64,000 nucleotides of DNA. Origin: an uncultured Senegalimassilia sp. (lineage in GTDB: Bacteria > Actinomycetota > Coriobacteriia > Coriobacteriales > Eggerthellaceae). Location: the NCBI RefSeq assembly GCF_934636665.1, contig NZ_CAKUAT010000003.1, positions 62,001 through 126,000 of the forward strand, read 5' to 3'. The notes beneath the pieces were generated by a model. It saw only the letters and a list, made by a program, of their open reading frames with translations, did no database searches and was not told the origin of the DNA. Below, in pieces: positions 1 through 8,169 of the stretch. The first letter of the stretch is position 1, and the number at the start of each line of letters is the position of its first letter. The translations under genes and the position numbers were made by a program.

Positions 1-93
1 GTTACCTTCGCGTAACTTATCATGCAAGGAAGCCTTGGCGAACATTTACGTCAAGCGCGCGCACGAAACCGAAACAACGGGAGACGAATCCGA

Positions 94-1080
94 ATGACCG
101 ATGCTTCCGCCTACAACGCCATCCCGCGCGCGGTTCGCTCGCTTTACGAGCCGCAGCTCGAGCAGTTCGGGATCGTCGTCCGCCGCAACGGCGAGGGCTG
201 GTCGGGCACGGGTCGGAACGCGTGGGGCCGCGGGTCGGCGTGGGGCATGCCCGTTGGGGATTTCTGCATCGTGTTCAGCCACGAGGTGTATATGGAGCGA
301 GATATGGCGCTGGTCGAGTCGCCCGAGAGCGCGTATGCGTGCGTTTGCATGGTGTCAGAGGATTCGAAGGCCACCATGCCGCGAATGATCGATCGGCCGC
401 GAGCGCTGCTCGACGGGTCGCTGTACTCGTTCGTGCAGCCTGCGGGCTCGTTTTCCGGCACGCTGCGCCGGGGCGGCCTGTATTCGTCGCGCTGTATCTG
501 CTTTCTGCCGCAGTATTTCGAGGAGCTCGATGTGCGCTGGCCAGGAGCGTTCTCGGGCATGTTCGAGCGGTTCGGGCGCACGTGGGATGAGGCGCAATCG
601 CGCATCATCATGTCGGCGCTGCTGGGCACCGGGCCGCAATACCGATCGGGTTCGGCGCTGCTTATCCAGGCGCGCGTCGAGCAGATGGTGGCTGAGCTTG
701 CGGCGTCATGCGCCGGTGACGAGGGCGAGCGGTGCGGCGCTTCGGCGCGCGAGCGCGGCAGGCTTGCCCTTGAGGCGCAGGCCGCCATCGAGCGCATGCT
801 CGACGAGGGACGCGCGCCCGGCCTCGACGAGCTGTCGAGCATGCTGTTCGTGAGCCGTTCGCACCTATGCTCGGCGTTCTCGCGCGAGACGGGGCAAAGC
901 ATCGGGCGATACGCCAAAGCGCGCCGGATCGAACGCGCAAAGGTCCTGCTCGCAAGCGGCGATTCGGTCGCATACGTGGCCGCGCGCCTGGGTTGGCCGC
1001 GACCTTCAGCGTTCTCGCAAGCGTTCAAGCAAGCAACCGGCATCTCCCCCACCGAATGGCGCGACGCGTACGAGGGGTGA
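94..1080 (+). CDS. AraC-family transcriptional regulator
   Basis: Probable cytoplasmic DNA-binding regulator of about 328 residues. The last 100 or so residues form two helix-turn-helix units of the AraC/XylS type: LSSMLFVSRSHLCSAFSRE, then VAYVAARLGWPRPSAFSQAF followed by the family signature ending TGISPTEWR. The N-terminal 200 residues do not match a sensor domain I can name. A start at 94 is preferred over the in-frame ATG at 22 because GGGAGA lies just upstream of it. The gene is alone on its strand and faces the convergent SulP gene, so its target cannot be read from context. Family assignment is secure; effector and regulon are unknown. Confidence 0.85.
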   Translation: MTDASAYNAIPRAVRSLYEPQLEQFGIVVRRNGEGWSGTGRNAWGRGSAWGMPVGDFCIVFSHEVYMERDMALVESPESAYACVCMVSEDSKATMPRMIDRPRALLDGSLYSFVQPAGSFSGTLRRGGLYSSRCICFLPQYFEELDVRWPGAFSGMFERFGRTWDEAQSRIIMSALLGTGPQYRSGSALLIQARVEQMVAELAASCAGDEGERCGASARERGRLALEAQAAIERMLDEGRAPGLDELSSMLFVSRSHLCSAFSRETGQSIGRYAKARRIERAKVLLASGDSVAYVAARLGWPRPSAFSQAFKQATGISPTEWRDAYEG

Positions 1081-1235
1081 TTGAGGGGCGGAGCGGGGAC
1101 GGTGACTAGCACGGCGGCCAGGCGCCGCGGGGAGCGAGCGACGTGCGAGAGTTGCGCAGCAAGACTACGTTTTCGTTAGGTGGTTGGCAGGAGCCTGGCC
1201 TGCCAGGGCCGATCGCGCCTCGTCGACGTTCCACA

Positions 1236-1260
1236 TGAACACACCTCCGTCCCCTGTTCA
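1236..1260. repeat. Short interspersed palindromic element, copy 1
   Basis: A 25-bp sequence with TGAAC/GTTCA ends and the core CACCTCCGTCCCC. The same unit, in either orientation, recurs at 4140, 34920, 34985, 35231, 63538 and 63597. This copy is solitary and lies between the convergent araC-like and SulP genes, followed by a run of nine G. It looks like a REP-type element; no transposase gene is nearby. Confidence 0.8.
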
Positions 1261-1308
1261 CGGGGGGGGGTCGCCGGGGCAGCGAACCCATCGCCCCTCG
1301 CAGGCGCC

Positions 1309-2985
1309 TTACGCGGCTTTCTCCTCCTGCTCGAGCTGGGTGCGGGCGTAGGCGATGGCATCGTCGATATTCGGGCGGAAGCGGTCCTCGCCCACTAGGT
1401 CGACGAATCCGGCGCGGCGCATGGTCCTCATGGGCTGCTCGTTTGCGTGGCTGAAGATCAGCTGCACACCGTTTTCCGCGCAGTACTCGTACAGGTTCTC
1501 CAGCGCGTTCATGCCCGTGGCGTCCAGCGAGGGCACCCCTCGCATGCGGATGATCAGGTACTTCGTAAAGTCCTTCACCGAGATGTCGGAGATGCGATCG
1601 GTCATGCCGAAGAACATCGGGCCGTTGATCTCGTACACGCGCACGCTCTTGGGAAGCTCGCGCAGGTGCGTGACCTCGGAGTCCTTGTCGCAGAAGTACG
1701 TCCAGCCCTTCACCTCGGTCTCCTCGGAGACCATCTTCATGAACAGCACCACCGTGATGAGCATGCCCACGGCAATGGCGGTGACCAGGTCGAACACGAT
1801 GGTCAGCGTGAACGTCAGCAACAGCGTGGCCACAGCGCCGCGCGAGGCGGTGGCGCAAAGGTGGGCGAAGTTGCGCCAACCCGACATGTTGTAGGCAACC
1901 TGCAGCAGGATAGCGGCGATGGTGGGCATGGGGATGAGCGCAGCGTAAGGCATCAGGAACACCAGCACCAACAGCAGCACCGCGGCGTGCACCATGCCGG
2001 CGATGGGCGTGCGGCCGCCGCTTTTCACGTTGGCGGCCGTGCGCGCGATGGCGCCCGTGGCGGGAATGCCGCCGAACAGCACCGAGCCCATGTTGCCCAC
2101 GCCCTGCGCCACCAGCTCCATGTTGCAGCGGTGATGGCCCGAGATCATGGAGTCGGCGACCACGCACGACAGCAGCGACTCGATGGCCGCAAGGATGGCG
2201 ATGGTGATGCCGTTGGCAAGCTCGTCGCGGAACAGGTCAAGGCTGAGCTGGGGGAATTGCAGCGAGGGCAGGCCCGCCTCGATGGTATACAGGTCGCCGA
2301 TGGTGTTGACCTGCAGGCCGAACGCAGGCACCATGGCGGCGCCCACGATAACGGCCACCAGCGAGCCGGGGATGCGCTTAGATACCTTCGGCCATAGCAT
2401 CAGGATGGCAAGGCACACCACGCCCACCAGCACGGCCTGCCAGTTCGCCGTGGAGATATTGGCCGCCAGGGCGCCCAGCTTATCGGTGGTGTCGACGGTG
2501 GTGGTGCCGGCGGGGTACGTCAGCCCCAGCAGGTCCTTGATTTGACCGATCACGATGGTCACCGCGATACCGGCAGTGAAGCCGGTGGTGATCGTGTAGG
2601 GGACGAAGCGGATGAGCGTGCCGAGCTTGAGCAGGCCCATGAGCACGAGCATCACGCCGGCGATGATGGTGGCCGCTACCAGGCCCTCCATGCCGTCGGT
2701 GGCAACGATGCCCGCGACGATGGTGGCGAAGGCGGCGGTGGGGCCGGAGATCTGCACGCGGCTGCCGCCCAAGAACGCGATCAGGAAGCCCGCGACGATG
2801 GCGGTGTAAAGGCCCTGCTCAGGACCTACGCCCGATGCAATGGCCAGCGCGATGGAAAGCGGCAGCGCCACCACGGCAACCACCACGCCCGAGACGATGT
2901 CCTTCGGGATCTGGCGGCGCAGCTCCTCTTTGCTGGAGTGCTTGATGATGCTGAATAATATGGGCTTGATCTTGTCTCGCTGCAT
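1309..2985 (-). CDS. SulP-family inorganic anion transporter with STAS domain
   Basis: Integral membrane permease of 558 residues, the normal SulP length. The N-terminal 400 or so residues carry about a dozen hydrophobic segments, starting with the conserved block PKDIVSGVVVAVVALPLSIA, and include the family patch QISGPTAA. The C-terminal 110 residues are a cytoplasmic STAS domain (VYEINGPMFFGM, then SLDATGMNALENL). SulP proteins move sulfate, bicarbonate, dicarboxylates or other anions, and the substrate cannot be told from sequence. A beta-carbonic anhydrase 1.3 kb away would fit bicarbonate handling, but the two genes are not in one operon. The gene is monocistronic with a 550-bp upstream region. 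Confidence 0.9.
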   Translation of the reverse strand: MQRDKIKPILFSIIKHSSKEELRRQIPKDIVSGVVVAVVALPLSIALAIASGVGPEQGLYTAIVAGFLIAFLGGSRVQISGPTAAFATIVAGIVATDGMEGLVAATIIAGVMLVLMGLLKLGTLIRFVPYTITTGFTAGIAVTIVIGQIKDLLGLTYPAGTTTVDTTDKLGALAANISTANWQAVLVGVVCLAILMLWPKVSKRIPGSLVAVIVGAAMVPAFGLQVNTIGDLYTIEAGLPSLQFPQLSLDLFRDELANGITIAILAAIESLLSCVVADSMISGHHRCNMELVAQGVGNMGSVLFGGIPATGAIARTAANVKSGGRTPIAGMVHAAVLLLVLVFLMPYAALIPMPTIAAILLQVAYNMSGWRNFAHLCATASRGAVATLLLTFTLTIVFDLVTAIAVGMLITVVLFMKMVSEETEVKGWTYFCDKDSEVTHLRELPKSVRVYEINGPMFFGMTDRISDISVKDFTKYLIIRMRGVPSLDATGMNALENLYEYCAENGVQLIFSHANEQPMRTMRRAGFVDLVGEDRFRPNIDDAIAYARTQLEQEEKAA

Positions 2986-3490
2986 GGCCTTCGTTTCGCG
3001 TCGGGATGGTTGGTTTCAAAGCTCCTGCAACGCGGCCCGCCGGGCGATGGAGACGACAAAGCCCTAACCGGGCCATTTCCCCGGATGGAGCGTGATGTGT
3101 CTTCAGATTGTACGGCATGCCTAGCCGCAAGAGGGTGTTTATGGTAACGCGGCAAAGCTGCCCGCCGCCCGACCACACAAAATCGCCAGCAAGAAGGGAA
3201 TGCCAGCGAGAAGCCTGCGAGAACGACGTCAGCGCCGACGCGGCGATCGGGCGCATTTCGAGAGAGCGCGAATGAGAAGTCCGCGAAAGTGATGCCAGCG
3301 CCGACGCGGCGATCGGGCGCGCTCAAAGGTGTCGCGAACGAAATCACGCTAGGTGCTGCAATCGTAAGGAATCAACCTGTTTTGCGACCAAGCAAGTGAG
3401 CCGACGGTTCCCGAATTCCGTTCGTCGGGTTCGGATTTTGTTTGGCCGTGTTCCCGCGAGTGTAGGGCGGCTTTCGTCCAAGTTGGTAGC
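2986..3490. other. Intergenic region with a 66-bp-spaced direct repeat
   Basis: No convincing gene between the SulP start and the toxin-antitoxin promoter. The segments around 3208-3254 and 3274-3320 are imperfect direct repeats offset by exactly 66 bp, with an identical 25-bp core (CAGCGCCGACGCGGCGATCG and onward, at 3230 and 3296). A weaker third relative may begin near 3180 (AATCGCCAGCAAGAAG). Short minus-strand open frames here merely translate the repeats and lack ribosome binding sites. Confidence 0.6.
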
Positions 3491-3491
3491 A

Positions 3492-3532
3492 CCTTATAAT
3501 CAAGTCATAACACTGACTACATTATAAGGAGG
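3492..3532 (+). promoter_or_regulatory. Phd/Doc promoter with palindromic operator
   Basis: TATAAT at 3495-3500 serves as a -10 box. The 9-bp inverted repeat CCTTATAAT (3492-3500) and ATTATAAGG (3521-3529) covers the -10 box on one side and the ribosome binding site AAGGAGG (3526-3532) on the other. This placement is what is expected for autorepression by a Phd-type antitoxin. The operator role is inferred; the repeat is seen directly. Confidence 0.6.
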
Positions 3533-3537
3533 TTCGC

Positions 3538-3750
3538 GTGGCCGCGCTGACCATAGACCTTGCGGAGGTCGAAGCCGACTTTTCCCGCGTAGCAGCAGAG
3601 GCGAGCAGAACCGGCAATCCGGTCACCGTTCTGAAGAACAACGAGCCCTGGGTGATAACCCAACCGGCCAAGGCGGAAGCATCGGCTGTAGACGTAGCGG
3701 TCGACTTCATGGACGAGTACGCCGACGTGTTCGAGGAGCTTGCAAAATGA
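3538..3750 (+). CDS. Type II toxin-antitoxin system antitoxin, Phd/YefM family
   Basis: Small protein of 70 residues with the Phd/YefM layout. The N-terminal DNA-binding fold reads AALTIDLAEVEADFSRVAAEASRTG, followed by the typical strand PVTVLKNNEPWVIT, and a C-terminal acidic helix (DFMDEYADVFEELAK) would wrap the toxin. The start is GTG, 5 bases after a full AAGGAGG. Its stop overlaps the start of the Doc homologue by 4 bases (ATGA), as in intact phd-doc operons. Since the toxin is broken, this is now an orphan antitoxin that may still bind its operator or counter related toxins. Confidence 0.8.
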   Translation: MAALTIDLAEVEADFSRVAAEASRTGNPVTVLKNNEPWVITQPAKAEASAVDVAVDFMDEYADVFEELAK

Positions 3751-4129
3751 GCTTCTGACCCATTACCAAAGACGAAGCCCTGGCGATACACTCCGCCGTG
3801 GTTGCCAGGTTCGGCGGAATCGACGGTGTGCGTGACGAGGGACTTTTGGAGTCCGCGCTCGCGCAGCCGTTCCAGTCTTTCGCCGGCATCGAGTTGTATC
3901 CAACTGACGAGGCAAAGGCCTGCAGATACCTTACGGCATCATCAAAGACCATCCATTCGCCGATGGTAACAAACGAACCGCCACCGCCCTCATGGGTACA
4001 TACCTCAGGCTATCCGGGTTCGAATTCAAGCCGTCCCACGCCGAGCTTCTTAAAGCCATGCTTGGCACCGCCGATAGCTCGTTGGGCTTCGAGCCGCTGG
4101 TGGAGTGGACGCAAACTGTTGGGGGCTAA
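3747..4129 (+). pseudogene. Doc-type Fic-domain toxin, disrupted
   Basis: Reading from the ATG that overlaps the antitoxin stop gives MSF, then TGA, then PITKDEALAIHSAVVARFGG, the usual Doc N-terminus, so codon 4 is a nonsense codon. A second lesion, a -1/+2 frameshift near 3920-3930, separates this part from the C-terminal half. The other frame contains the Fic motif HPFADGNKRTA and continues to TAA at 4127-4129. Doc toxins phosphorylate EF-Tu through that motif. With a stop at codon 4 and a frameshift before the active site, no full toxin can be made. The rest of the coding sequence is well preserved, so inactivation seems recent. Sequencing error could explain one lesion but hardly both. 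Confidence 0.85.
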
Positions 4130-4139
4130 ACGCACCAGA

Positions 4140-4164
4140 TGAACAGGGGACGGAGGTGTGTTCA
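4140..4164. repeat. Short interspersed palindromic element, copy 2
   Basis: Exact reverse complement of the 25-bp element at 1236-1260 (TGAAC, GGGGACGGAGG core, GTTCA). It begins 11 bases after the stop of the broken Doc gene. Confidence 0.8.
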
Positions 4165-4263
4165 CACGGGGAGCTTGCGAGGGGCAATGGACTCGCCGAA
4201 GCGAACAGGAGCCGGCAGGGTTGCCGCGAGGAGCGATGAGTCCGCTGGTCCGCGAGCAACCCC

Positions 4264-4310
4264 ACGAAAACGCAGTTACGCCCGCGGAATTCCGCGGGCG
4301 TAACTGCGTT
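4264..4310 (-). terminator. Strong intrinsic terminator of the carbonic anhydrase gene
   Basis: A perfect 42-bp palindrome at 4269-4310 has 21-bp arms beginning AACGCAGTTACGCCCGCGG. Read on the minus strand it is followed by TTTTCG, 6 bases after the carbonic anhydrase stop codon. Base-paired arms plus a T-tract make it a terminator. Confidence 0.8.
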
Positions 4311-4316
4311 TGGCTA

Positions 4317-4895
4317 TCACTCCAAAAACTGGACTTCGCCGGTGTTGGTTTGGTAGAGGGCGCCTATTACTCGCAGGCCGTGCTCTGCTTCGTCGGTGCG
4401 GACTTTGCGGCTTTCCTCGATGCGGCGGACGCTGTGCGCCACGTTCGCCAGGCAGGCCGCGGCTTCGTCGGTTTCGTCGCCGATGGCGTCGGCGATCTCG
4501 TCGGTGATGAACTTCACCGTGCCGTAGGGCTCGTGGTGCATGGCCGCGTCGACGGCGCCGCAGCACGTGTGGCCCAAAACCACCACCAAGTTGCAGCCCA
4601 GATGATCCTCGGCGTACTCGATGCTGCCGAGCTGGTGCTTGTCCACCACGTTGCCGGCCACGCGGATGACGAACAGGTCGCCGATGCCCGCCGAGAAGAT
4701 GGCCTCGGGGATCACGCGCGAGTCCGAGCACGCCAGAACGATGGCGTACGGGTGCTGGCCTTCGCGAAACGTCTGCTGGCGCAGCTCCGGCGACACGTTG
4801 CCCTGCGCTTGGTTCGCGTTCAGGTAGCGGGCGTTTCCCTCGCGCAGGCGCTCGAGCGCCTCATCTGCCGAAAGATTGCAGGATTCGTGGCTCAT
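4317..4895 (-). CDS. Beta-class carbonic anhydrase
   Basis: Cytoplasmic zinc enzyme of 192 residues that interconverts CO2 and bicarbonate. The two zinc-binding motifs of the beta class are present: ACSDSRV (Cys and the Asp-Arg dyad) and GHTCCGAV (His and Cys). The intervening GDLFVIRVAGN is also family-typical. The start at 4895 is chosen because GGGGAG sits just upstream; the frame is open further upstream but that part resembles no family member. A terminator follows immediately, and the neighbours are transcribed the other way. It may supply bicarbonate for carboxylations; a link to the SulP transporter at 1309 is only suggestive. Confidence 0.92.
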   Translation of the reverse strand: MSHESCNLSADEALERLREGNARYLNANQAQGNVSPELRQQTFREGQHPYAIVLACSDSRVIPEAIFSAGIGDLFVIRVAGNVVDKHQLGSIEYAEDHLGCNLVVVLGHTCCGAVDAAMHHEPYGTVKFITDEIADAIGDETDEAAACLANVAHSVRRIEESRKVRTDEAEHGLRVIGALYQTNTGEVQFLE

Positions 4896-5023
4896 GGCGA
4901 GCTCCCCTTTCGTTACGTTCGCGCTCAGCTTACCGCGTTGCGCGAACCTGAACGCATTTCTGCCGACAAGCTGCAAAATGTTAGCGGTTACAATAGGGCA
5001 AACCTAGGGGGAAAGGAACTGCC

Positions 5024-5479
5024 ATGTCGACACAGGCGATTTTGAAACTTGATCACGATGCGTGCAAAACGCAGGCGATGGCGTATCTCGAGCAGGGCTT
5101 CAATTGCGCGCAGGCGGTCGCTTGCACGCTGGCGCCGGCGATCGGGCTTGACGTCGACCAGACGTTTCGCCTGATGGAGGGCTTCGGCGGCGGCATGGGC
5201 GGCTATACCGAGACCTGCGGTGCGGTGTCGGGCGCCGTCATGGCAGCCGGATGGGTCAAAAGCGCCGGAAGCGAAAACCCCGTCAGCAAGATGGAAACGT
5301 ACCAGCTTGCCGATCGGATGTGCGCGCGATTCAAGGCGCAAAACGGCACCACCATCTGCGCCGAGCTCAAGGGCATCGGCAACCCTGCGGGGCCGCTCCG
5401 CTCCTGCCCCGGCTGCATCCAAGACGCCGTGGACATCGCCATCGATGTTCTTCAGGCGGATGCGCGCGCTGGCGCGTAG
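5024..5479 (+). CDS. C_GCAxxG_C_C family protein
   Basis: Soluble protein of 151 residues defined by a conserved cysteine pattern, seen as FNCAQ (about residue 27), ETCGAVSGA (about 65), TTICAEL (about 107) and RSCPGCI (about 125). The family is widespread in anaerobes and is thought to bind a metal or redox group; no activity is established that I can cite. AGGGGGAAAGGA precedes the ATG. It lies 62 bp upstream of a YeiH-type exporter in the same orientation and may be cotranscribed with it, which would point to sulfur or redox physiology. Function remains unknown. Confidence 0.85.
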   Translation: MSTQAILKLDHDACKTQAMAYLEQGFNCAQAVACTLAPAIGLDVDQTFRLMEGFGGGMGGYTETCGAVSGAVMAAGWVKSAGSENPVSKMETYQLADRMCARFKAQNGTTICAELKGIGNPAGPLRSCPGCIQDAVDIAIDVLQADARAGA

Positions 5480-5541
5480 CTCCACCGGGACGTTGCGCTA
5501 TAGTTGACCGCGTCATACAACATACGCGTAGAAAGCATCCC

Positions 5542-6588
5542 ATGTCCCGCATCAAAACCCTTGCGCCCGGCATTGCCGTAAGCGCCCTTATCGCCGTCGT
5601 CTGCTGGTTTCTCGGCCAGGCGGTGCCGCTGGTGGGCGGCGCCGTGTTCGCCATTTTGCTGGGCATGGTCATCGGCACGTTCTGGAAGGACAAGGGCGCT
5701 GCGGGGCCGGGCATCAAGTTCGCGTCGAAGAAGATCCTGCAAACCGCCGTGGTGCTGCTGGGCTTCGGGCTGCCGCTGACGCAGTTGGCCCAGGTGGGAG
5801 CCATGTCGCTGCCCGTCATCCTGTCCACCATCTCCGCGTCGCTGATCACCGCGGCCGTGCTGTGCCGCGTGATGCACGTGCCCGGGCGCACCGCCACGCT
5901 TATCGGCGTGGGCTCTTCGATTTGCGGGGGCTCGGCCATCGCCGCCACCGCGCCGGTCATCAAGGCCGACGACCAGGAAGTGGCGCACGCCATATCGGTG
6001 GTGTTTTTGTTCAACGTGCTGGCGGCGCTCATCTTCCCTACCCTGGGCGACGTTATAGGTTTGAGCAATAACGGCTTCGGCCTGTTCGCGGGCACCGCGG
6101 TCAACGACACGTCGTCGGTGACCGCCGCCGCAGCCGTGTGGGATGGCATGCACCCCGGCGCGAACGCGCTCGATTACGCCACCATCGTCAAGCTCACGCG
6201 CACGCTGGCCATCATCCCCATCACGTTCGCGCTGGCGCTTTGGGTTTCCGCGCGCGAGCGCAAGCAAGCCGCGCAAAATGGCACGGATACGGCCTCTACC
6301 AGCGGTTTCAGCCTGAAACGTGCGCTGTCCACGTTCATCGTGCTGTTCGTGTGCGCCTCCCTGGTGGCCACGGCCGCCAGCGCCGCGGGCATCGACCCTG
6401 CCGTTTTCGCGCCGCTCAAAACGCTCAGCAAGTTCTTCATCGTGGTGGCCATGGCCGCCATCGGCTTGAACACCGACGTGGTTTGCCTGGTGAAATCGGG
6501 CGCAAAGCCCATCGTGCTGGGCGCCGCATGCTGGGTGGCGATCGCATGCGTGAGCCTCGCGGCGCAGCACGCGCTGGGGCTCTGGTAG
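5542..6588 (+). CDS. YeiH/UPF0324-family putative sulfate or anion exporter
   Basis: Polytopic membrane protein of 348 residues, the usual length for the YeiH (putative sulfate exporter) family. About ten hydrophobic segments are visible. The conserved glycine-rich stretch GVGSSICGGSAIAATAPVI lies near residue 130, and GTAVNDTSSVTAAAA near 190. Relatives are linked to sulfite, sulfoacetate or taurine metabolism, and E. coli YeiH is under a LysR-type regulator; the substrate here is not known. The start at 5542 is chosen where homology and hydrophobicity begin, though its ribosome binding site (GAAAG) is modest. It follows the C_GCAxxG_C_C gene by 62 bp. Confidence 0.85.
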   Translation: MSRIKTLAPGIAVSALIAVVCWFLGQAVPLVGGAVFAILLGMVIGTFWKDKGAAGPGIKFASKKILQTAVVLLGFGLPLTQLAQVGAMSLPVILSTISASLITAAVLCRVMHVPGRTATLIGVGSSICGGSAIAATAPVIKADDQEVAHAISVVFLFNVLAALIFPTLGDVIGLSNNGFGLFAGTAVNDTSSVTAAAAVWDGMHPGANALDYATIVKLTRTLAIIPITFALALWVSARERKQAAQNGTDTASTSGFSLKRALSTFIVLFVCASLVATAASAAGIDPAVFAPLKTLSKFFIVVAMAAIGLNTDVVCLVKSGAKPIVLGAACWVAIACVSLAAQHALGLW

Positions 6589-6811
6589 CGCTAGGCGAAC
6601 AGGCTGCGGACGCGCAAGCAGTGGGTCCCAACTCCACCGAACCCGAACACGGGACCCCACTCCCAACCCGCAACTTCCCGAGCCCACGGTCTACGGGTTC
6701 CGGAACCTTGGTTCCCGGAAACCCCAAGCCCCAAACCCGAGTTCCCAAGCCTCTAACACCGAGATCTCAACCTTCAATTCACAAAAATCCGCAGACAAAG
6801 AAAGGGCCGAT

Positions 6812-7645
6812 ATGCTGACCATCGGATGCCATCTGTCAACCTCGAAGGGCTTTTTGGCCATGGGCGAAACCGCGCTTTCCATCGGCGCGAACACGTTCGC
6901 GTTCTTCACGCGCAACCCGCGCGGCGGCAAGGCGAAGGCCATCGACCCCGCCGACGCCGCGGCGCTGCGCGCGCTGATGGCCGAGCACGACTTCGGCCCG
7001 CTGGTTGCGCATGCGCCTTACACGCTCAACCCCTGCTCGGACAAGCCGCACGCCCGCGAGTTCGCGCTGGAATGCATGGCCGACGACCTGGTGCGCATGG
7101 AGTCCGTGCCCGGCAACTACTACAACTTCCATCCTGGAAGCCACGTGAAGCAAGGTGCGGAAACGGGCATCGAGCTGATATCGGGCCTGCTCAACGAGGT
7201 GTTGCGCCCCGAGCAGACCACCACGGTGCTGCTTGAGGCCATGGCCGGCAAGGGCACCGAGGTGGGCCGCACGTTCGAGGAGCTGGCCGCCATCATCGAC
7301 CGCGTGAAGCTTTCCGACCACATGGGCGTGTGCCTGGACACGTGCCACATCCACGACGGCGGCTATGACATCGTGAACGATCTGGACGGAGTGCTCGACG
7401 AGTTCGACCGCGTGATCGGCCTCGAGCGCCTGCGCGCCGTGCACATCAACGACTCGAAGAACCCCTGCGGAGCGCACAAGGACCGCCACGAGTGCATCGG
7501 CCAGGGCTTTATCGGCGTCGACGCGTTCCAGCGCATCGTCACGCACCCCGCGCTCCGCGACCTGCCCTTCATCCTAGAAACCCCCAACGAGCTGCCCGGC
7601 TACGCAGCCGAGATCAAGCTTTTGCGCGAGCTGGCGGAGGGCTAG
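6812..7645 (+). CDS. nfo: Endonuclease IV (AP endonuclease)
   Basis: DNA repair enzyme of 277 residues that cleaves 5' to abasic sites in base excision repair, using a trinuclear zinc site in a TIM barrel. Family metal ligands are visible in order: the His of AHAPYTLN, the His of NFHPGSH, the Glu of LLEAMAGKG, DTCHIHDGGYD, and the final HINDSKNPCGAHKDRHECIGQG block. Length and motif order match bacterial Nfo. GAAAGG precedes the ATG. The 220 bp upstream is an odd CCCAA/CCGAA-rich stretch without a gene; transcription is probably independent. Confidence 0.93.
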   Translation: MLTIGCHLSTSKGFLAMGETALSIGANTFAFFTRNPRGGKAKAIDPADAAALRALMAEHDFGPLVAHAPYTLNPCSDKPHAREFALECMADDLVRMESVPGNYYNFHPGSHVKQGAETGIELISGLLNEVLRPEQTTTVLLEAMAGKGTEVGRTFEELAAIIDRVKLSDHMGVCLDTCHIHDGGYDIVNDLDGVLDEFDRVIGLERLRAVHINDSKNPCGAHKDRHECIGQGFIGVDAFQRIVTHPALRDLPFILETPNELPGYAAEIKLLRELAEG

Positions 7646-8020
7646 GAGCGCCCGCTGACGCTCAAGCAGCGCGCGGGCTGCAACCATATGAAACGCAGGG
7701 GAACGGCGAAGGGCTGTCTGCCCTTGACACAGCGCGGCCAAAGACGACGAGCAACCAACGGACTTCGGCGAACGGATTACGGGACGATACTCGAGGAGGG
7801 AACGGAAGGCACGGTCACCCCACACCCGCGCATTGCCGCCCCTCTTCGCTCGCCGTTCCCTTTCTCCACCTCCCCTTCCCCTCTCCTCCCATACTCCGGC
7901 GCGTCCCCGCCTACCGCTGAGCGCGCAAACCGGCAGCTAGCCATGGCTAACATCGCACTTCTCTTCGCCAGCTTTCCCCTTCCCTGCCCCTTCTTTCGCC
8001 ATATATTCCCAGGTCAATCA
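7646..8020. other. Intergenic region, no gene seen
   Basis: About 375 bp between nfo and the aryl-CoA ligase promoter region. Open frames here continue shadow frames of nfo or are low-complexity (pyrimidine-rich at 7850-7900) and lack ribosome binding sites. No RNA gene was recognised. Confidence 0.5.
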
Positions 8021-8043
8021 TGTTATCGTTTTGCCCGATAACA
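8021..8043. promoter_or_regulatory. Palindrome with LysR-type ATC-N9-GAT box
   Basis: TGTTATCG (8021-8028) and CGATAACA (8036-8043) form an 8-bp inverted repeat about 130 bp upstream of the aryl-CoA ligase start. Its centre contains ATC-N9-GAT (8025-8039), a known class of LysR-regulator binding box, and a T-N11-A core. The operon downstream encodes a LysR-type ligand-binding domain without its HTH, so a separate full-length LysR protein encoded elsewhere may act here. This is an operator candidate only. Confidence 0.45.
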
Positions 8044-8169
8044 CCCCATCGATAAATATCCTAGTAACCTACGTTGAATACCGGACGATTCGGTGGTTCA
8101 ATACGAACAGCAAAACCACGGCAGGCAAGGCGCCCGCCGGCACTACGCGATAGCAAGGAGCACCGCATC

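Noticed and set aside
1447..2397. Long plus-strand frame opposite the SulP gene
   Set aside because: His/Asp/Gln-rich shadow of a GC-rich gene; no ribosome binding site, and the SulP frame has clear motifs.
4269..4310. 42-bp perfect palindrome considered as an operator
   Set aside because: Its place directly after a stop codon and the following T-tract fit a terminator better.
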